Below are positions 37,286 through 44,773 of a stretch of DNA of 64,000 nt, in pieces. Both the position numbers and the translations under genes were made by a program. How positions within the stretch are numbered: the stretch's first letter is position 1; the number at the start of each line of letters is the position of its first letter. Below the pieces are notes generated by a model, which had not been told where the DNA came from, did no database searches, and saw only the letters and a list, made by a program, of their open reading frames with translations. This DNA is from Paracoccus aminovorans (lineage in GTDB: Bacteria > Pseudomonadota > Alphaproteobacteria > Rhodobacterales > Rhodobacteraceae): the NCBI RefSeq assembly GCF_900005615.1, contig NZ_LN832559.1:338836-402835 (forward strand), given 5' to 3'.

Positions 37286-37327
37286 GGAACCATTCTGGCG
37301 GAAGCCGCGGTTTTCCTGCCAGAATGG
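37286..37327 (+). promoter_or_regulatory. Inverted repeat and candidate EcfG promoter before yihY
   Basis: A perfect 10-bp inverted repeat, CCATTCTGGC (37290-37299) and GCCAGAATGG (37318-37327), with a GGAA/TTCC inner pair, lies between dnaQ and yihY. The in-frame ATG at 37324 lies inside its right arm. GGAAC (37286-37290) with GGTT (37309-37312) at an 18-base spacing overlaps it and is a nonstandard EcfG promoter candidate. An operator, an attenuator or a terminator of dnaQ are all possible. Confidence 0.4.
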
Positions 37328-37365
37328 CCGCAGGCGCGGGCCGGAGCAGGAGCGAGGACGGGAAT

Positions 37366-38259
37366 GTGATCAGGGATCTGTGGCTGTTCATCCAGGCGAT
37401 CTTCGAGCGCATGGACAAGATCCACATGACCCTGATCGCAGCGGGCGTGGCCTTCTATGCCATGTTCGCGGTCTTTCCGGGCCTGGCGGCGCTGTTTGCC
37501 CTGTGGGGTCTGTGGTACGATCCGCAGCAGCTTGAACAATACGTCCATGCCACCGACGAATTCATCCCCCTGGGCGCGGCGGACATCATCCACGGCCAGA
37601 TCAACGCGCTGATCGCGGCCGGGCGGACGCAACTGGGCTGGACCACGGCGATTTCCTTCCTGATCGCCACCATTTCGGCCCGGCAGGGCGTGGGCGGGCT
37701 GATCCAGGGGCTGAACGCGGCGCATGGCGTGCGCTCGCATCCGACGATCTGGGGCTTCGTCCTGGCCTATGTGCTGACGCTGGCCATCGTCGGTGTGATC
37801 GCGCTGGGTCTGGCCACGATCATCCTGGTGCCCATCGCCTTCAACGTCCTGCCCGACGTGCCGCTGCGCGACTGGCTGATCGGCTCGGTGCCCTGGATGG
37901 CGATCTTCCTGATCGTGCTGCTGGTGATCGGCATCATCTATCGCTTCGGCCCCAACGTGAAGGCGCCGCGGACGCCGATCTTCACCTGGGGCTCGCTGTT
38001 CGCGGCCCTGGCCTGGGCGGGCGTATCCTACGGATTCTCGGCCTATCTGGCCAGTTTCAACAGCTACAACCGGATTTACGGCTCGATCGGGGCGGTGATC
38101 GCGCTGCTGATGTGGTTCTATCTGGGCGGGTTCACCGTGCTGCTGGGCGCGCTTCTGAACCTGGAACTGGCGCGGAGGCGGCGCTTCCTGGCCGCAAGGA
38201 AGCTGCGGCGCGCGGCGCAGGAAGCCGCCGGTCCGGCCCCCGAACGCGAGAACCGCTGA
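37366..38259 (+). CDS. YihY/BrkB-family inner membrane protein
   Basis: About 297 aa with five to six membrane helices. Family marks include AGVAFYAMFAVFPGLAAL, RQGVGGLIQGLNAAHGV, VPWMAIFLIVLLVIGIIYRFGPN and FNSYNRIYGSIGAVIALLMWFYLGGF. The older name RNase BN is incorrect for this family, whose function is unknown. The GTG at 37366 with AGGA seven bases upstream is preferred over the ATG at 37324, which sits in a hairpin. It is next to the GSR locus, and YihY proteins are frequent GSR targets in related species. Confidence 0.8.
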   Translation: MIRDLWLFIQAIFERMDKIHMTLIAAGVAFYAMFAVFPGLAALFALWGLWYDPQQLEQYVHATDEFIPLGAADIIHGQINALIAAGRTQLGWTTAISFLIATISARQGVGGLIQGLNAAHGVRSHPTIWGFVLAYVLTLAIVGVIALGLATIILVPIAFNVLPDVPLRDWLIGSVPWMAIFLIVLLVIGIIYRFGPNVKAPRTPIFTWGSLFAALAWAGVSYGFSAYLASFNSYNRIYGSIGAVIALLMWFYLGGFTVLLGALLNLELARRRRFLAARKLRRAAQEAAGPAPERENR

Positions 38260-38690
38260 TGGAAGAGAGCGTCCGACAGCTATTCCGGCGATACGAGGCC
38301 TTCTTCAACCGTTCGCTGGCCGGAGACATCGACGCGGACGAGCTTGCCGCGCTTTACGCCCCGGAGTTCATCGCCGCCTCGCCGGCGGGTGTCGCCGCGG
38401 GCAGGAACGACGACCAGCTTCGGCAGGCGATGGCGCAGGGCTATGCACAGTATCGCAAGATCGGCACGCAGGGGATGCGGATCACGCAGCTGCGCCTGTC
38501 GCCGATAGACGAAAACCATTGCCTGGCCCATGTCGGCTGGACAGCGCGCTATGCCCGCGCCGACCTGCCCGAGACGGTGATCGATTTCGAGGTGCATTAC
38601 CTCGTCCAGGTCCTGCAGGACCAGGCGCGGGTCTTCGGCTGGGTCGCGGGCGACGAGCAGGCGTTGCTGCGCCGGCACGGAATTGTCTGA
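38259..38690 (+). CDS. NTF2/SnoaL-like small protein
   Basis: A 143-aa protein with the length and alternating pattern of the NTF2-like (SnoaL/DUF4440) fold: an N-terminal helix pair (RQLFRRYEAFFNRSLAG) with ADELAALYAPEFIAASPAG and a beta-rich rest (CLAHVGWTARYARADLPETVIDFEVHYLVQVL). No catalytic residue can be assigned. The ATG overlaps the yihY stop (TGATG), so it is co-translated with yihY. It is convergent with the stress kinase gene 15 bp away. Confidence 0.7.
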   Translation: MEESVRQLFRRYEAFFNRSLAGDIDADELAALYAPEFIAASPAGVAAGRNDDQLRQAMAQGYAQYRKIGTQGMRITQLRLSPIDENHCLAHVGWTARYARADLPETVIDFEVHYLVQVLQDQARVFGWVAGDEQALLRRHGIV

Positions 38691-38704
38691 CGCAGGCGCA
38701 GCGG

Positions 38705-40486
38705 CTAATGCTGCGATCCCGGCCGCGCGGCCGAGGTCAGCACCACCTGTGGCATCTCGGCCGGCTCACGCTTGTGCAGGTTCTCGACCCGGAAGCGCAA
38801 GCGCAGCAGGAAGCGGTGGGCGTCCATCTCTTGCTCGGCCTCGCCTTCCAGCTGCATGGCAAAGGCCTCGATCAGCTGGCTGCCAAGGCCGGTGCCCTCG
38901 GCCAGGCCCGCGGCGCCGACCGAGTTCTCGACCTCCAGCACGGCATGGCGCGGGCCGTCCATGCCCAGCCGCACCCGCACCCAGGGCCGGGCGTCGGGGT
39001 CCGAGACGCCGGAATATTTCAGCGCATTGGTAAAGGCCTCGGTCGCCAGCAGCGTCAGCGGCACCGCCTGGTCGGGCATCAGCACCAGCGGCTCCAGCTC
39101 GGTGTCGATGCGCAGCCCGGCGCCGGGTCCGACCGAGGCATTGGCCATCTGGTTGATGATGTCGCGGATCAGCCGGTCGGCCTCGACCGAGTCTAGGTGC
39201 TCGGCCTGGTAGAGGTTGCGATAGATCGTCGCCAGCGACGCCACCCGGTCCTGGACCGAGCGCAGCACGCGGCGGGCGTCGTCGTGGTCGATGACCCGGA
39301 TCTGCATGTTGATGATCGAGGCGATCAGCTGCAGGTTGTTCTTGACCCGGTGATGCACCTCTTTCAGCAGCACGGTCTTTTCCTTGACCGCGTTTTCCAT
39401 CGCCTCTTCGTCGCGGATCAGGATGCGCGCCATGTTGTGGAAGGTCTGGCTCATGTCCTCGATCTCGGCCGGGGCGTCGGCCAGCACCGGCGGCGGCGCC
39501 GAGCGGTCGCCGATGGCGAAACGCCGCATCTGGCCGCGCAATTCGCGGATATGGCGTAGGACCAGGCGATAGACCGCGAAATAGGCCACGGCCAGCGAGG
39601 CCGCCCACAGGATCAGCGGCAGGATCAGCGCCGTGCGCCGGGTGATGTCGATGCCGGTGATGCCGGATTCGGCGCGGTTCCAGGACCCCAGCGCATAGAC
39701 CAGGCCGGGGACCACCGGCACGACGCTGAACACCCGCCGTTCCCCCGCGCTGGTATAGTCGCGGAAGGTGGTTTCGCTGAGCGACAGCAGCGAGGTCAGG
39801 GACTTGTCGCGCGGCAGGACCTCTTGCAGGTCGCCGTGGCCCTCGTGGTCCGCCGACAGGATGCGGCCCTGGTTGTTGAAGGTCAGGATGCGCGCGCCCT
39901 CGGTCCCCAGACCCGAGACATGGGTCGAGCGCAGCATGTCATGCGACATCGACACGCCGATATAGCCCAGCAGCTCGACGCCCCGATACAGCGGCTGGAT
40001 CACCACCACCACCGGCTGGCCGGTGATCGGCCCGTCCGCGCTGGTGGTGACCAGCGTGCCCGGGCTTTCGCTGAACTGCTTGAACGCGCTTTCCTGCGAC
40101 AGATCGTGCACGCCGGGGACCGAGGAGCATTCAGTGACCCCGTCCAGCCGGGTGAAGCCGGCATAGACGAAATTCACCGTGCGCTGGACGAAGCCGCGCA
40201 TGATGTCGGAACAGGCCTGCGGCCGGTCCATGGTCTCCAGCACCGCCGGACCCAGCGCGTCGGCGGTGCCGAGCGCGCTTTGCAGCAGCGCCCGCTCGCC
40301 TGCGGCGGCGGTGGCGGTGCGGCCCAGCAGCGCGATCTCGGCGCTGCGCTCGTATTCGCGCGATAGGTGCAGGGTCTGGATCACCGAGATCAGCCCGATG
40401 GGCAGGATCGCCACCGACAAGAGCCCGCCCAGCCGGAAGCCCAGCCCCTTGGTGAATTCCATCCGGTCCAGCAGAGGCCGCAGCAC
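38705..40486 (-). CDS. Membrane HisKA_2-type sensor kinase of the general stress response
   Basis: A 593-aa sensor kinase. It has two membrane segments (about residues 14-36 and 268-290) around a Cache-like periplasmic domain, a HAMP-like linker and a HisKA_2 phosphoacceptor region (KEVHHRVKNNLQLIASIINM). The ATPase domain has EAFTNALKYSG and GTGLGSQLIEAFAMQ. HisKA_2/HWE kinases phosphorylate PhyR-type regulators. It is 10 bp downstream of ecfG and would be transcribed from the nepR promoter, so it is the likely PhyR kinase. The start used is a GTG at 40486; an ATG at 40462 is possible. Confidence 0.88.
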   Translation of the reverse strand: MLRPLLDRMEFTKGLGFRLGGLLSVAILPIGLISVIQTLHLSREYERSAEIALLGRTATAAAGERALLQSALGTADALGPAVLETMDRPQACSDIMRGFVQRTVNFVYAGFTRLDGVTECSSVPGVHDLSQESAFKQFSESPGTLVTTSADGPITGQPVVVVIQPLYRGVELLGYIGVSMSHDMLRSTHVSGLGTEGARILTFNNQGRILSADHEGHGDLQEVLPRDKSLTSLLSLSETTFRDYTSAGERRVFSVVPVVPGLVYALGSWNRAESGITGIDITRRTALILPLILWAASLAVAYFAVYRLVLRHIRELRGQMRRFAIGDRSAPPPVLADAPAEIEDMSQTFHNMARILIRDEEAMENAVKEKTVLLKEVHHRVKNNLQLIASIINMQIRVIDHDDARRVLRSVQDRVASLATIYRNLYQAEHLDSVEADRLIRDIINQMANASVGPGAGLRIDTELEPLVLMPDQAVPLTLLATEAFTNALKYSGVSDPDARPWVRVRLGMDGPRHAVLEVENSVGAAGLAEGTGLGSQLIEAFAMQLEGEAEQEMDAHRFLLRLRFRVENLHKREPAEMPQVVLTSAARPGSQH

Positions 40487-40496
40487 GGGTGAAGCC

Positions 40497-41090
40497 TCAG
40501 CGCAGAACGGGGTTGTTCTGCGCCATCACCGCCAGCGTGGCGCGGTCGGTCATCTCCAGCTCCTCGCCCTCTTCCAGCTGCAGAAGCTCGGCCAGCCGGC
40601 GCCGGCCGCGGTTGGCGCGCGACTTGACCGTGCCGACGGCGACCCCGGTCATCCCCGCGGCTTCCTCGTAGGAAAAGCCCGAGGCGCCGACCAGGATCAG
40701 CGCCTCGCGCTGTTCGTCGGGCAGCTTTTCGAAGGCGGTGCGAAAATCGTTCAGCGCCAGCCGGCCGTCGTGTTCGGGACGCGTGGCCTGGCGGGCGGCG
40801 TGGATGCCGTCCGTGTCGGAAACCTCGCGCCGGGTCTTGCGGCGGGCCGAATAGAAGGTGTTGCGCAGGATGGTGAACAGCCAGGCCCGCAGGTTGGTGC
40901 CGGGCTGGAACTTGTCGATATGGGTCCAGGCCTTGACGATGGTGTCCTGCACCAGATCGTCGGCCGAAGCCCCCTCGCGGGTCAGCGACAGCGCGAAGGC
41001 GCGCAGGGCTGGCAGGTGGTCGACCAACTCGTCCCGAGGGTCGCCATGGCCTTCGGAACGGGCGCCGCGCGCCGGGGTGTGACGGGTCAT
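40497..41090 (-). CDS. ecfG: General stress ECF sigma factor EcfG
   Basis: A 197-aa ECF sigma factor with regions 2 (ALSLTREGASADDLVQDTIVKAW and NLRAWLFTILRN) and 4 (KLPDEQREALILVGASGFSYEEAA and GTVKSRANRGRRRLAELL). It directs GGAAC-type promoters. The ATG at 41088-41090 follows the nepR stop by four bases. NepR holds it inactive until PhyR is phosphorylated. Confidence 0.95.
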   Translation of the reverse strand: MTRHTPARGARSEGHGDPRDELVDHLPALRAFALSLTREGASADDLVQDTIVKAWTHIDKFQPGTNLRAWLFTILRNTFYSARRKTRREVSDTDGIHAARQATRPEHDGRLALNDFRTAFEKLPDEQREALILVGASGFSYEEAAGMTGVAVGTVKSRANRGRRRLAELLQLEEGEELEMTDRATLAVMAQNNPVLR

Positions 41091-41094
41091 GCGC

Positions 41095-41241
41095 TTACTC
41101 CTGCTCTCGCAATTTTTCGAGCAGTTGCAGGAACTTGTCTGGAATCTGCTGGGTGGTGTCCTGCTCATAGACGCGCCGCAGATTCTCATCGATCTGCTTC
41201 TCGATTGCGGCTCGCCTGCGTTCTTCCCGCCTCGTATTCAT
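41095..41241 (-). CDS. nepR: Anti-sigma factor NepR
   Basis: A 48-aa protein too short for routine ORF calling. The core IEKQIDENLRRVYEQDTTQQ and IPDKFLQLLEKLREQ is the canonical NepR two-helix sequence that binds EcfG or the sigma-like domain of PhyR. It starts at the ATG 41239-41241 and ends in a TAA four bases before ecfG. An EcfG-type promoter lies 40-65 bases upstream, so the locus is self-activating. Confidence 0.94.
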   Translation of the reverse strand: MNTRREERRRAAIEKQIDENLRRVYEQDTTQQIPDKFLQLLEKLREQE

Positions 41242-41280
41242 TTTTTAGTTATTCCCGAAAATCTTGTGCGCACCTTGCCT

Positions 41281-41306
41281 AACCGCTACGTATCCGGTCA
41301 AGTTCC
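41281..41306 (-). promoter_or_regulatory. EcfG autoregulatory promoter of nepR-ecfG
   Basis: On the minus strand GGAAC (41306-41302), a 17-base spacer and GGTT (41284-41281) match the general stress promoter pattern. It lies in the nepR-phyR gap about 40 bases before the nepR start, which is where such a promoter is found in other Alphaproteobacteria. Confidence 0.7.
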
Positions 41307-41333
41307 AGTCAGGAACATTTTTTCGAGGAAGCC

Positions 41334-42137
41334 ATGTCCGCAGCGGAACTCGCCCAATCCATCAGCCGCGAGCTGCCCTATCTGCGCCGCTATGCGCGCG
41401 CCTTGACCGGCAGCCAGACCGCCGGCGACAATTATGCCGCCGCCACCCTGGAAGCCATCCTGTCCGACCGCAGCCTGATGCAGGGCGACGACACCCGCAT
41501 CGGGCTGTTCCGCACCTTCCACGCCATCTGGCAAAGCTCGGGCCAGCCGGTCGAAACCGAGGCACCGACCCCGCGCGAAGCCCGCGCCCAGGTGCATCTG
41601 CGCGGCCTGACGCCGAATTCGCGCGAGGCGCTGCTGCTGCGCACCATCGAGGAGCTGCGCTACGACCAGATCGCGCAGGTCATGCAATGCCCGCAACCCG
41701 AGGCCGAGGAGCTGGTGCAGATCGCGCTGTCCGAGATGAGCCGGTCGCTGTCGGGCAAGGTCATGGTGATCGAGGACGAGACCATCATCGCCATGGACCT
41801 GAAGGGCATCGTGCAGGCCATGGGTCACGAGGTGACCGGCATCGCCCGCACCCATGCCGCCGCCGTCGACCTGGCGCATCAGAAACGCCCGGACCTGATC
41901 CTGGCCGACATCCAGCTGGCGGACGGGTCGTCGGGCATCGAGGCGGTGAACGAGCTGCTGGGCGACATGGGCGACATCCCGGTGATCTTCATCACCGCCT
42001 TCCCCGAGCGGCTGTTGACCGGCGACCGGCCCGAGCCGGCCTTCCTGATCTCGAAACCCTATTCCGAGGAGCAGGTGCGTTCGGCGGTCAGCCAGGCGAT
42101 GTTCTTCGCTTCGACCGAGGGGCTGGCGGTCAGCTGA
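41334..42137 (+). CDS. phyR: General stress response regulator PhyR
   Basis: A 267-aa protein with an N-terminal sigma-factor-like domain (about residues 1-140, with ISRELPYLRRYARALTG and LREALLL-like region 4) and a C-terminal receiver (MVIEDETIIAMDL, phosphoacceptor in LILADIQLADG, FITAFPERLL, LISKPYSEEQV). On phosphorylation it titrates NepR and frees EcfG. Divergent from nepR. A bidirectional-looking terminator follows. Confidence 0.96.
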   Translation: MSAAELAQSISRELPYLRRYARALTGSQTAGDNYAAATLEAILSDRSLMQGDDTRIGLFRTFHAIWQSSGQPVETEAPTPREARAQVHLRGLTPNSREALLLRTIEELRYDQIAQVMQCPQPEAEELVQIALSEMSRSLSGKVMVIEDETIIAMDLKGIVQAMGHEVTGIARTHAAAVDLAHQKRPDLILADIQLADGSSGIEAVNELLGDMGDIPVIFITAFPERLLTGDRPEPAFLISKPYSEEQVRSAVSQAMFFASTEGLAVS

Positions 42138-42182
42138 AGGCTGGGCGACCGGCCTTGGTCTTGCCAGGGTATTTGAAGAGCA

Positions 42183-42215
42183 AAGAAGCCGCGGGTCCTT
42201 GGCGCGCGGCTTCTT
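42183..42215 (+). terminator. Terminator after phyR (bidirectional)
   Basis: AAGAAGCCGCG (42183-42193) and CGCGGCTTCTT (42205-42215) form a perfect 11-bp stem between the convergent phyR and nitronate monooxygenase genes. A CAGGGTATTTGAAG element, like those in the other GTATTT gaps, lies just before it. Confidence 0.75.
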
Positions 42216-42231
42216 GGTGTTCGGGACGCGT

Positions 42232-43206
42232 TCAGCCCGCGCAGAGGCTGCTGCGGGCGGCGGCGTATTCGCGGGCCAGACGGTCGACGAGTTCGGCGGC
42301 GGGGGTCACGGCCTTGACCGCGCCGATGCCTTGGCCCGAGCCCCAGATCTGGCTCCAGGCCTTGGGCTTGCCGCCGCGCGCGGCCTTGTCGAAATCCATC
42401 GTGGTGGCATCGGCTCCGTCGAGGTTGGCCGGGTCGAGGCCGGCCGCCCGGATGGACGGAGCGAGGTAATTGCCCGAGACGCCGGTGAAGAGGGACGAGG
42501 TCACGATGTCTTCGGCGCCGCTTTCGGTGATCATCCGCTTGTAGGCGGGCGGGGCGTTGGCTTCGGTCGTGGCTATGAAGGGGCTGCCGACATAGGCGAG
42601 GTCGGCGCCGATCGCCTGCGCCGCCAGCACCGCCCGGCCGGTGGCGATGGCGCCGGAGAGCAGCAGCGGCCCATCGAACCATTCGCGGATTTCCTGGATC
42701 AGCGCGAAGGGCGATTGCGCGCCGGCGTGGCCTCCCGCCCCCGCCGCCACCGCGATCAGCCCGTCGGCGCCCTTGTCGATGGCCTTTCTGGCGAAGGTGT
42801 CGTTGATCACGTCGTGCAGCGCGATGCCGCCGCAGTCATGGGCGGCCGCGTTCACCTCGGGCCGGGCGCCCAGGCTGGTGATCCAGATCGGCACCTTGTG
42901 GCGGTGGCAGATCTCGATGTCGCGTTCCAGGCGGGCGTTGCTGCGATGGACGATCTGGTTCACCGCGAAGGGCGCGGCGGGGTGGTCGGGATCGGCCTGG
43001 TTGTGGCGGTCCAGTTCCTCGGCGATGCGGGTCAGCCAGGCGTCCAGCAGCACCGGTTCGCCGGGATTTTCGCGGGCGTTCAGGGCGGGGAAACTGCCGA
43101 CGATGCCGGCCTTGCATTGTGCGATGACCAGTTCGGGCCCCGAGACGATGAACATCGGCGAGGCCACGACGGGAATGCGCAGTTGGGCAAGGATGGGCGG
43201 CAGCAT
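42232..43206 (-). CDS. Nitronate monooxygenase (FMN-dependent, NPD family)
   Basis: A 324-aa TIM-barrel FMN enzyme of the 2-nitropropane dioxygenase family. The N-terminal PVVASPMFIVSGPELVIAQ, the catalytic His region GAGGHAGAQSPFAL, the FMN phosphate site LLLSGAIATGRAVLAAQAIGADLAYVGSPF and the SEAN-like IATTEANAPPAY are present. It oxidises nitronates such as propionate-3-nitronate or a related substrate. The ATG at 43204-43206 has GAGGGG upstream. Confidence 0.88.
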   Translation of the reverse strand: MLPPILAQLRIPVVASPMFIVSGPELVIAQCKAGIVGSFPALNARENPGEPVLLDAWLTRIAEELDRHNQADPDHPAAPFAVNQIVHRSNARLERDIEICHRHKVPIWITSLGARPEVNAAAHDCGGIALHDVINDTFARKAIDKGADGLIAVAAGAGGHAGAQSPFALIQEIREWFDGPLLLSGAIATGRAVLAAQAIGADLAYVGSPFIATTEANAPPAYKRMITESGAEDIVTSSLFTGVSGNYLAPSIRAAGLDPANLDGADATTMDFDKAARGGKPKAWSQIWGSGQGIGAVKAVTPAAELVDRLAREYAAARSSLCAG

Positions 43207-43280
43207 GGTTTCCCCTCGGGTCGGTTCGTGGACAGATTGCCCGCGCCCGGCCGGGCTGCCAACGGTTCCGTGGCGTCGGC

Positions 43281-44336
43281 TCAATAGGGCTGGGGATGGG
43301 CGCGGTGCAGACGGTCGATGCGGCGCAGGGCCTCGTCGGACAGCACCAGATCCAGGCCGGCGAGCAGGTGGTCGAGCTGTGCGCGGTCGGTGGCGCCGAT
43401 GATCGGGATCGCCGGGAAGGGCCGCTGCCGGATGAAGGCGATGGCCATGTGGATCGGGTCCAGCCCGAGTTCGGCCGCCAGATTCGACCAGGCCGCGACG
43501 GCGGTGATGGCGCGATCGGTGCGGCGGCCGCCCAGGTCGCCCGGCCCGCCATGGGCAAGGTCCACGGCGGCGCGGCTGGCCTCGGGCGCGGTGCCGTCCT
43601 GGTATTTCCCGGTCAGAAGCCCCGCCGCCAGCGGCGAATAGGCCAGCAGCGTCACGCGTTCGTTCACCGCCAGCTCGGCCAGGTCGGTGTCGAAGGCGCG
43701 GTAGAGGGCCGAATATTCGTTCTGGATCGCCACCACGCGCGGCGCGTCCAGCCGCGCGGCGGTGTCGATCCAGCGCGCCGTGCCCCAGGCGGATTCGTTC
43801 GACAGACCGAAGGCGCGGATCTTGCCGGCCCGGTGCAGATCGGCCGCCGCTTCGAGCACATCCGCCATATGCGCCAGCGTCGCGTCGCGGTCCTGCTTCG
43901 AGGGGTCGTAGCGCCAGTTCTGGCGAAAGGCATAGCTGCCGCGCAGGGGCCAATGCAGCTGGTAGAGGTCGATGCGGTCGGTCCTGAGCCGCTGCAGCGA
44001 GGCGTCGACGGTCTGGCGCAGGATGGCGCCGTCATAGCCCTCGGCGCGGACGGTGCCGCTGGGGCCGGTGACCTTGGTCGCGATCTGCACCCGGTCGCGG
44101 TTGCCACGCGCGGCCAGCCAGTCGCCGACGATCTCTTCGCTGCGGCCCACGGTTTCGCGCCGGACCGGGTTGACCGGATACATCTCGGCCGTGTCGAGGA
44201 AGCTGACGCCGGCGTCCAGCGCCCGATCCATCTGGATATGGGCCTCGGCCGCGGCGGTCTGGCTGCCGAAGGTCATCGTGCCTAGGCATACGCCGCTGAC
44301 CGAAACGCCGCTGTCGCCAAGCTTCATCCGCTGCAT
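43281..44336 (-). CDS. Aldo/keto reductase
   Basis: A 351-aa AKR with the (beta/alpha)8 fold and NADPH specificity. The catalytic Asp-Tyr-Lys-His tetrad can be placed in FLDTAEMYPVN (Asp, Tyr), IATKVTGP (Lys) and DLYQLHWPLRG (His). It has the Tas/YajO-like insert with NWRYDPSKQD. The ATG at 44334-44336 has AAAGAGGA upstream. The substrate is unknown. It lies 74 bp upstream of the nitronate monooxygenase on the same strand, with no overlap. Confidence 0.88.
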   Translation of the reverse strand: MQRMKLGDSGVSVSGVCLGTMTFGSQTAAAEAHIQMDRALDAGVSFLDTAEMYPVNPVRRETVGRSEEIVGDWLAARGNRDRVQIATKVTGPSGTVRAEGYDGAILRQTVDASLQRLRTDRIDLYQLHWPLRGSYAFRQNWRYDPSKQDRDATLAHMADVLEAAADLHRAGKIRAFGLSNESAWGTARWIDTAARLDAPRVVAIQNEYSALYRAFDTDLAELAVNERVTLLAYSPLAAGLLTGKYQDGTAPEASRAAVDLAHGGPGDLGGRRTDRAITAVAAWSNLAAELGLDPIHMAIAFIRQRPFPAIPIIGATDRAQLDHLLAGLDLVLSDEALRRIDRLHRAHPQPY

Positions 44337-44455
44337 CGGTTCCTCTTTCGGAGTCGGCGGAAGAGAGTGACCGCTTCCGCCATATCCGGCACGTTCCACC
44401 ATGTTCCGCACCGAGTTGATTTTATCGACAAGTGTTCGCTTCTGCGTTCCGCTAT

Positions 44456-44470
44456 GTTCCACCAATGTTC
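44456..44470. promoter_or_regulatory. LexA-like box (GTTC-N7-GTTC)
   Basis: GTTC at 44456-44459 and GTTC at 44467-44470, seven bases apart, match the alphaproteobacterial SOS operator GTTC-N7-GTTC. More GTTC copies with other spacings crowd the same 80 bases (44392-44470). The motif is short, so a chance match cannot be excluded. Confidence 0.4.
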
Positions 44471-44532
44471 ACGGTAATCCCGTGCCGAATGGGGGACCCA
44501 TTAATGGGCAAAAAGGTTATACGGAGGATTGC

Positions 44533-44773
44533 ATGAGAAGGCCAGCCAAGGCGCCGAGCGCGCGCTTCATCTCAACGGCCGGGCCGATGACGGCTAAGCT
44601 GTCGGATCACGCTGCAGCCCTATCGGCGCATGAGGCAAGGCTTCGTGCCACGGAAACGACGACCTGCCCGGCGGGACGAGCGCATGATGCTGATTCTCGA
44701 CAGCCTGCGGGCAGGCATCCCGGACCTGGACTATAACGACGGCCAGCAAGACAGGCTGACCGTCGCAAAATGA
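44533..44773 (+). pseudogene. Small unknown gene remnant cut by the IS element
   Basis: An ATG at 44533 with CGGAGG six bases upstream opens a 67-codon frame (ending TAA at 44736). Around 44630 the coding signature, seen as G/C at third positions, passes to the next frame, which reads DERMMLILDSLRAGIPDLDYN and stops at a TGA formed by the IS edge (44771-44773). This looks like one gene with a frameshift and an IS-truncated 3' end. I recognise no family. A LexA-like box lies about 65 bases upstream. Confidence 0.35.

Noticed and set aside
41312..41333. GGAAC just before phyR as an EcfG promoter for phyR
   Set aside because: It is only about 18 bases from the ATG, leaving no room for a -10 and start site on that strand.
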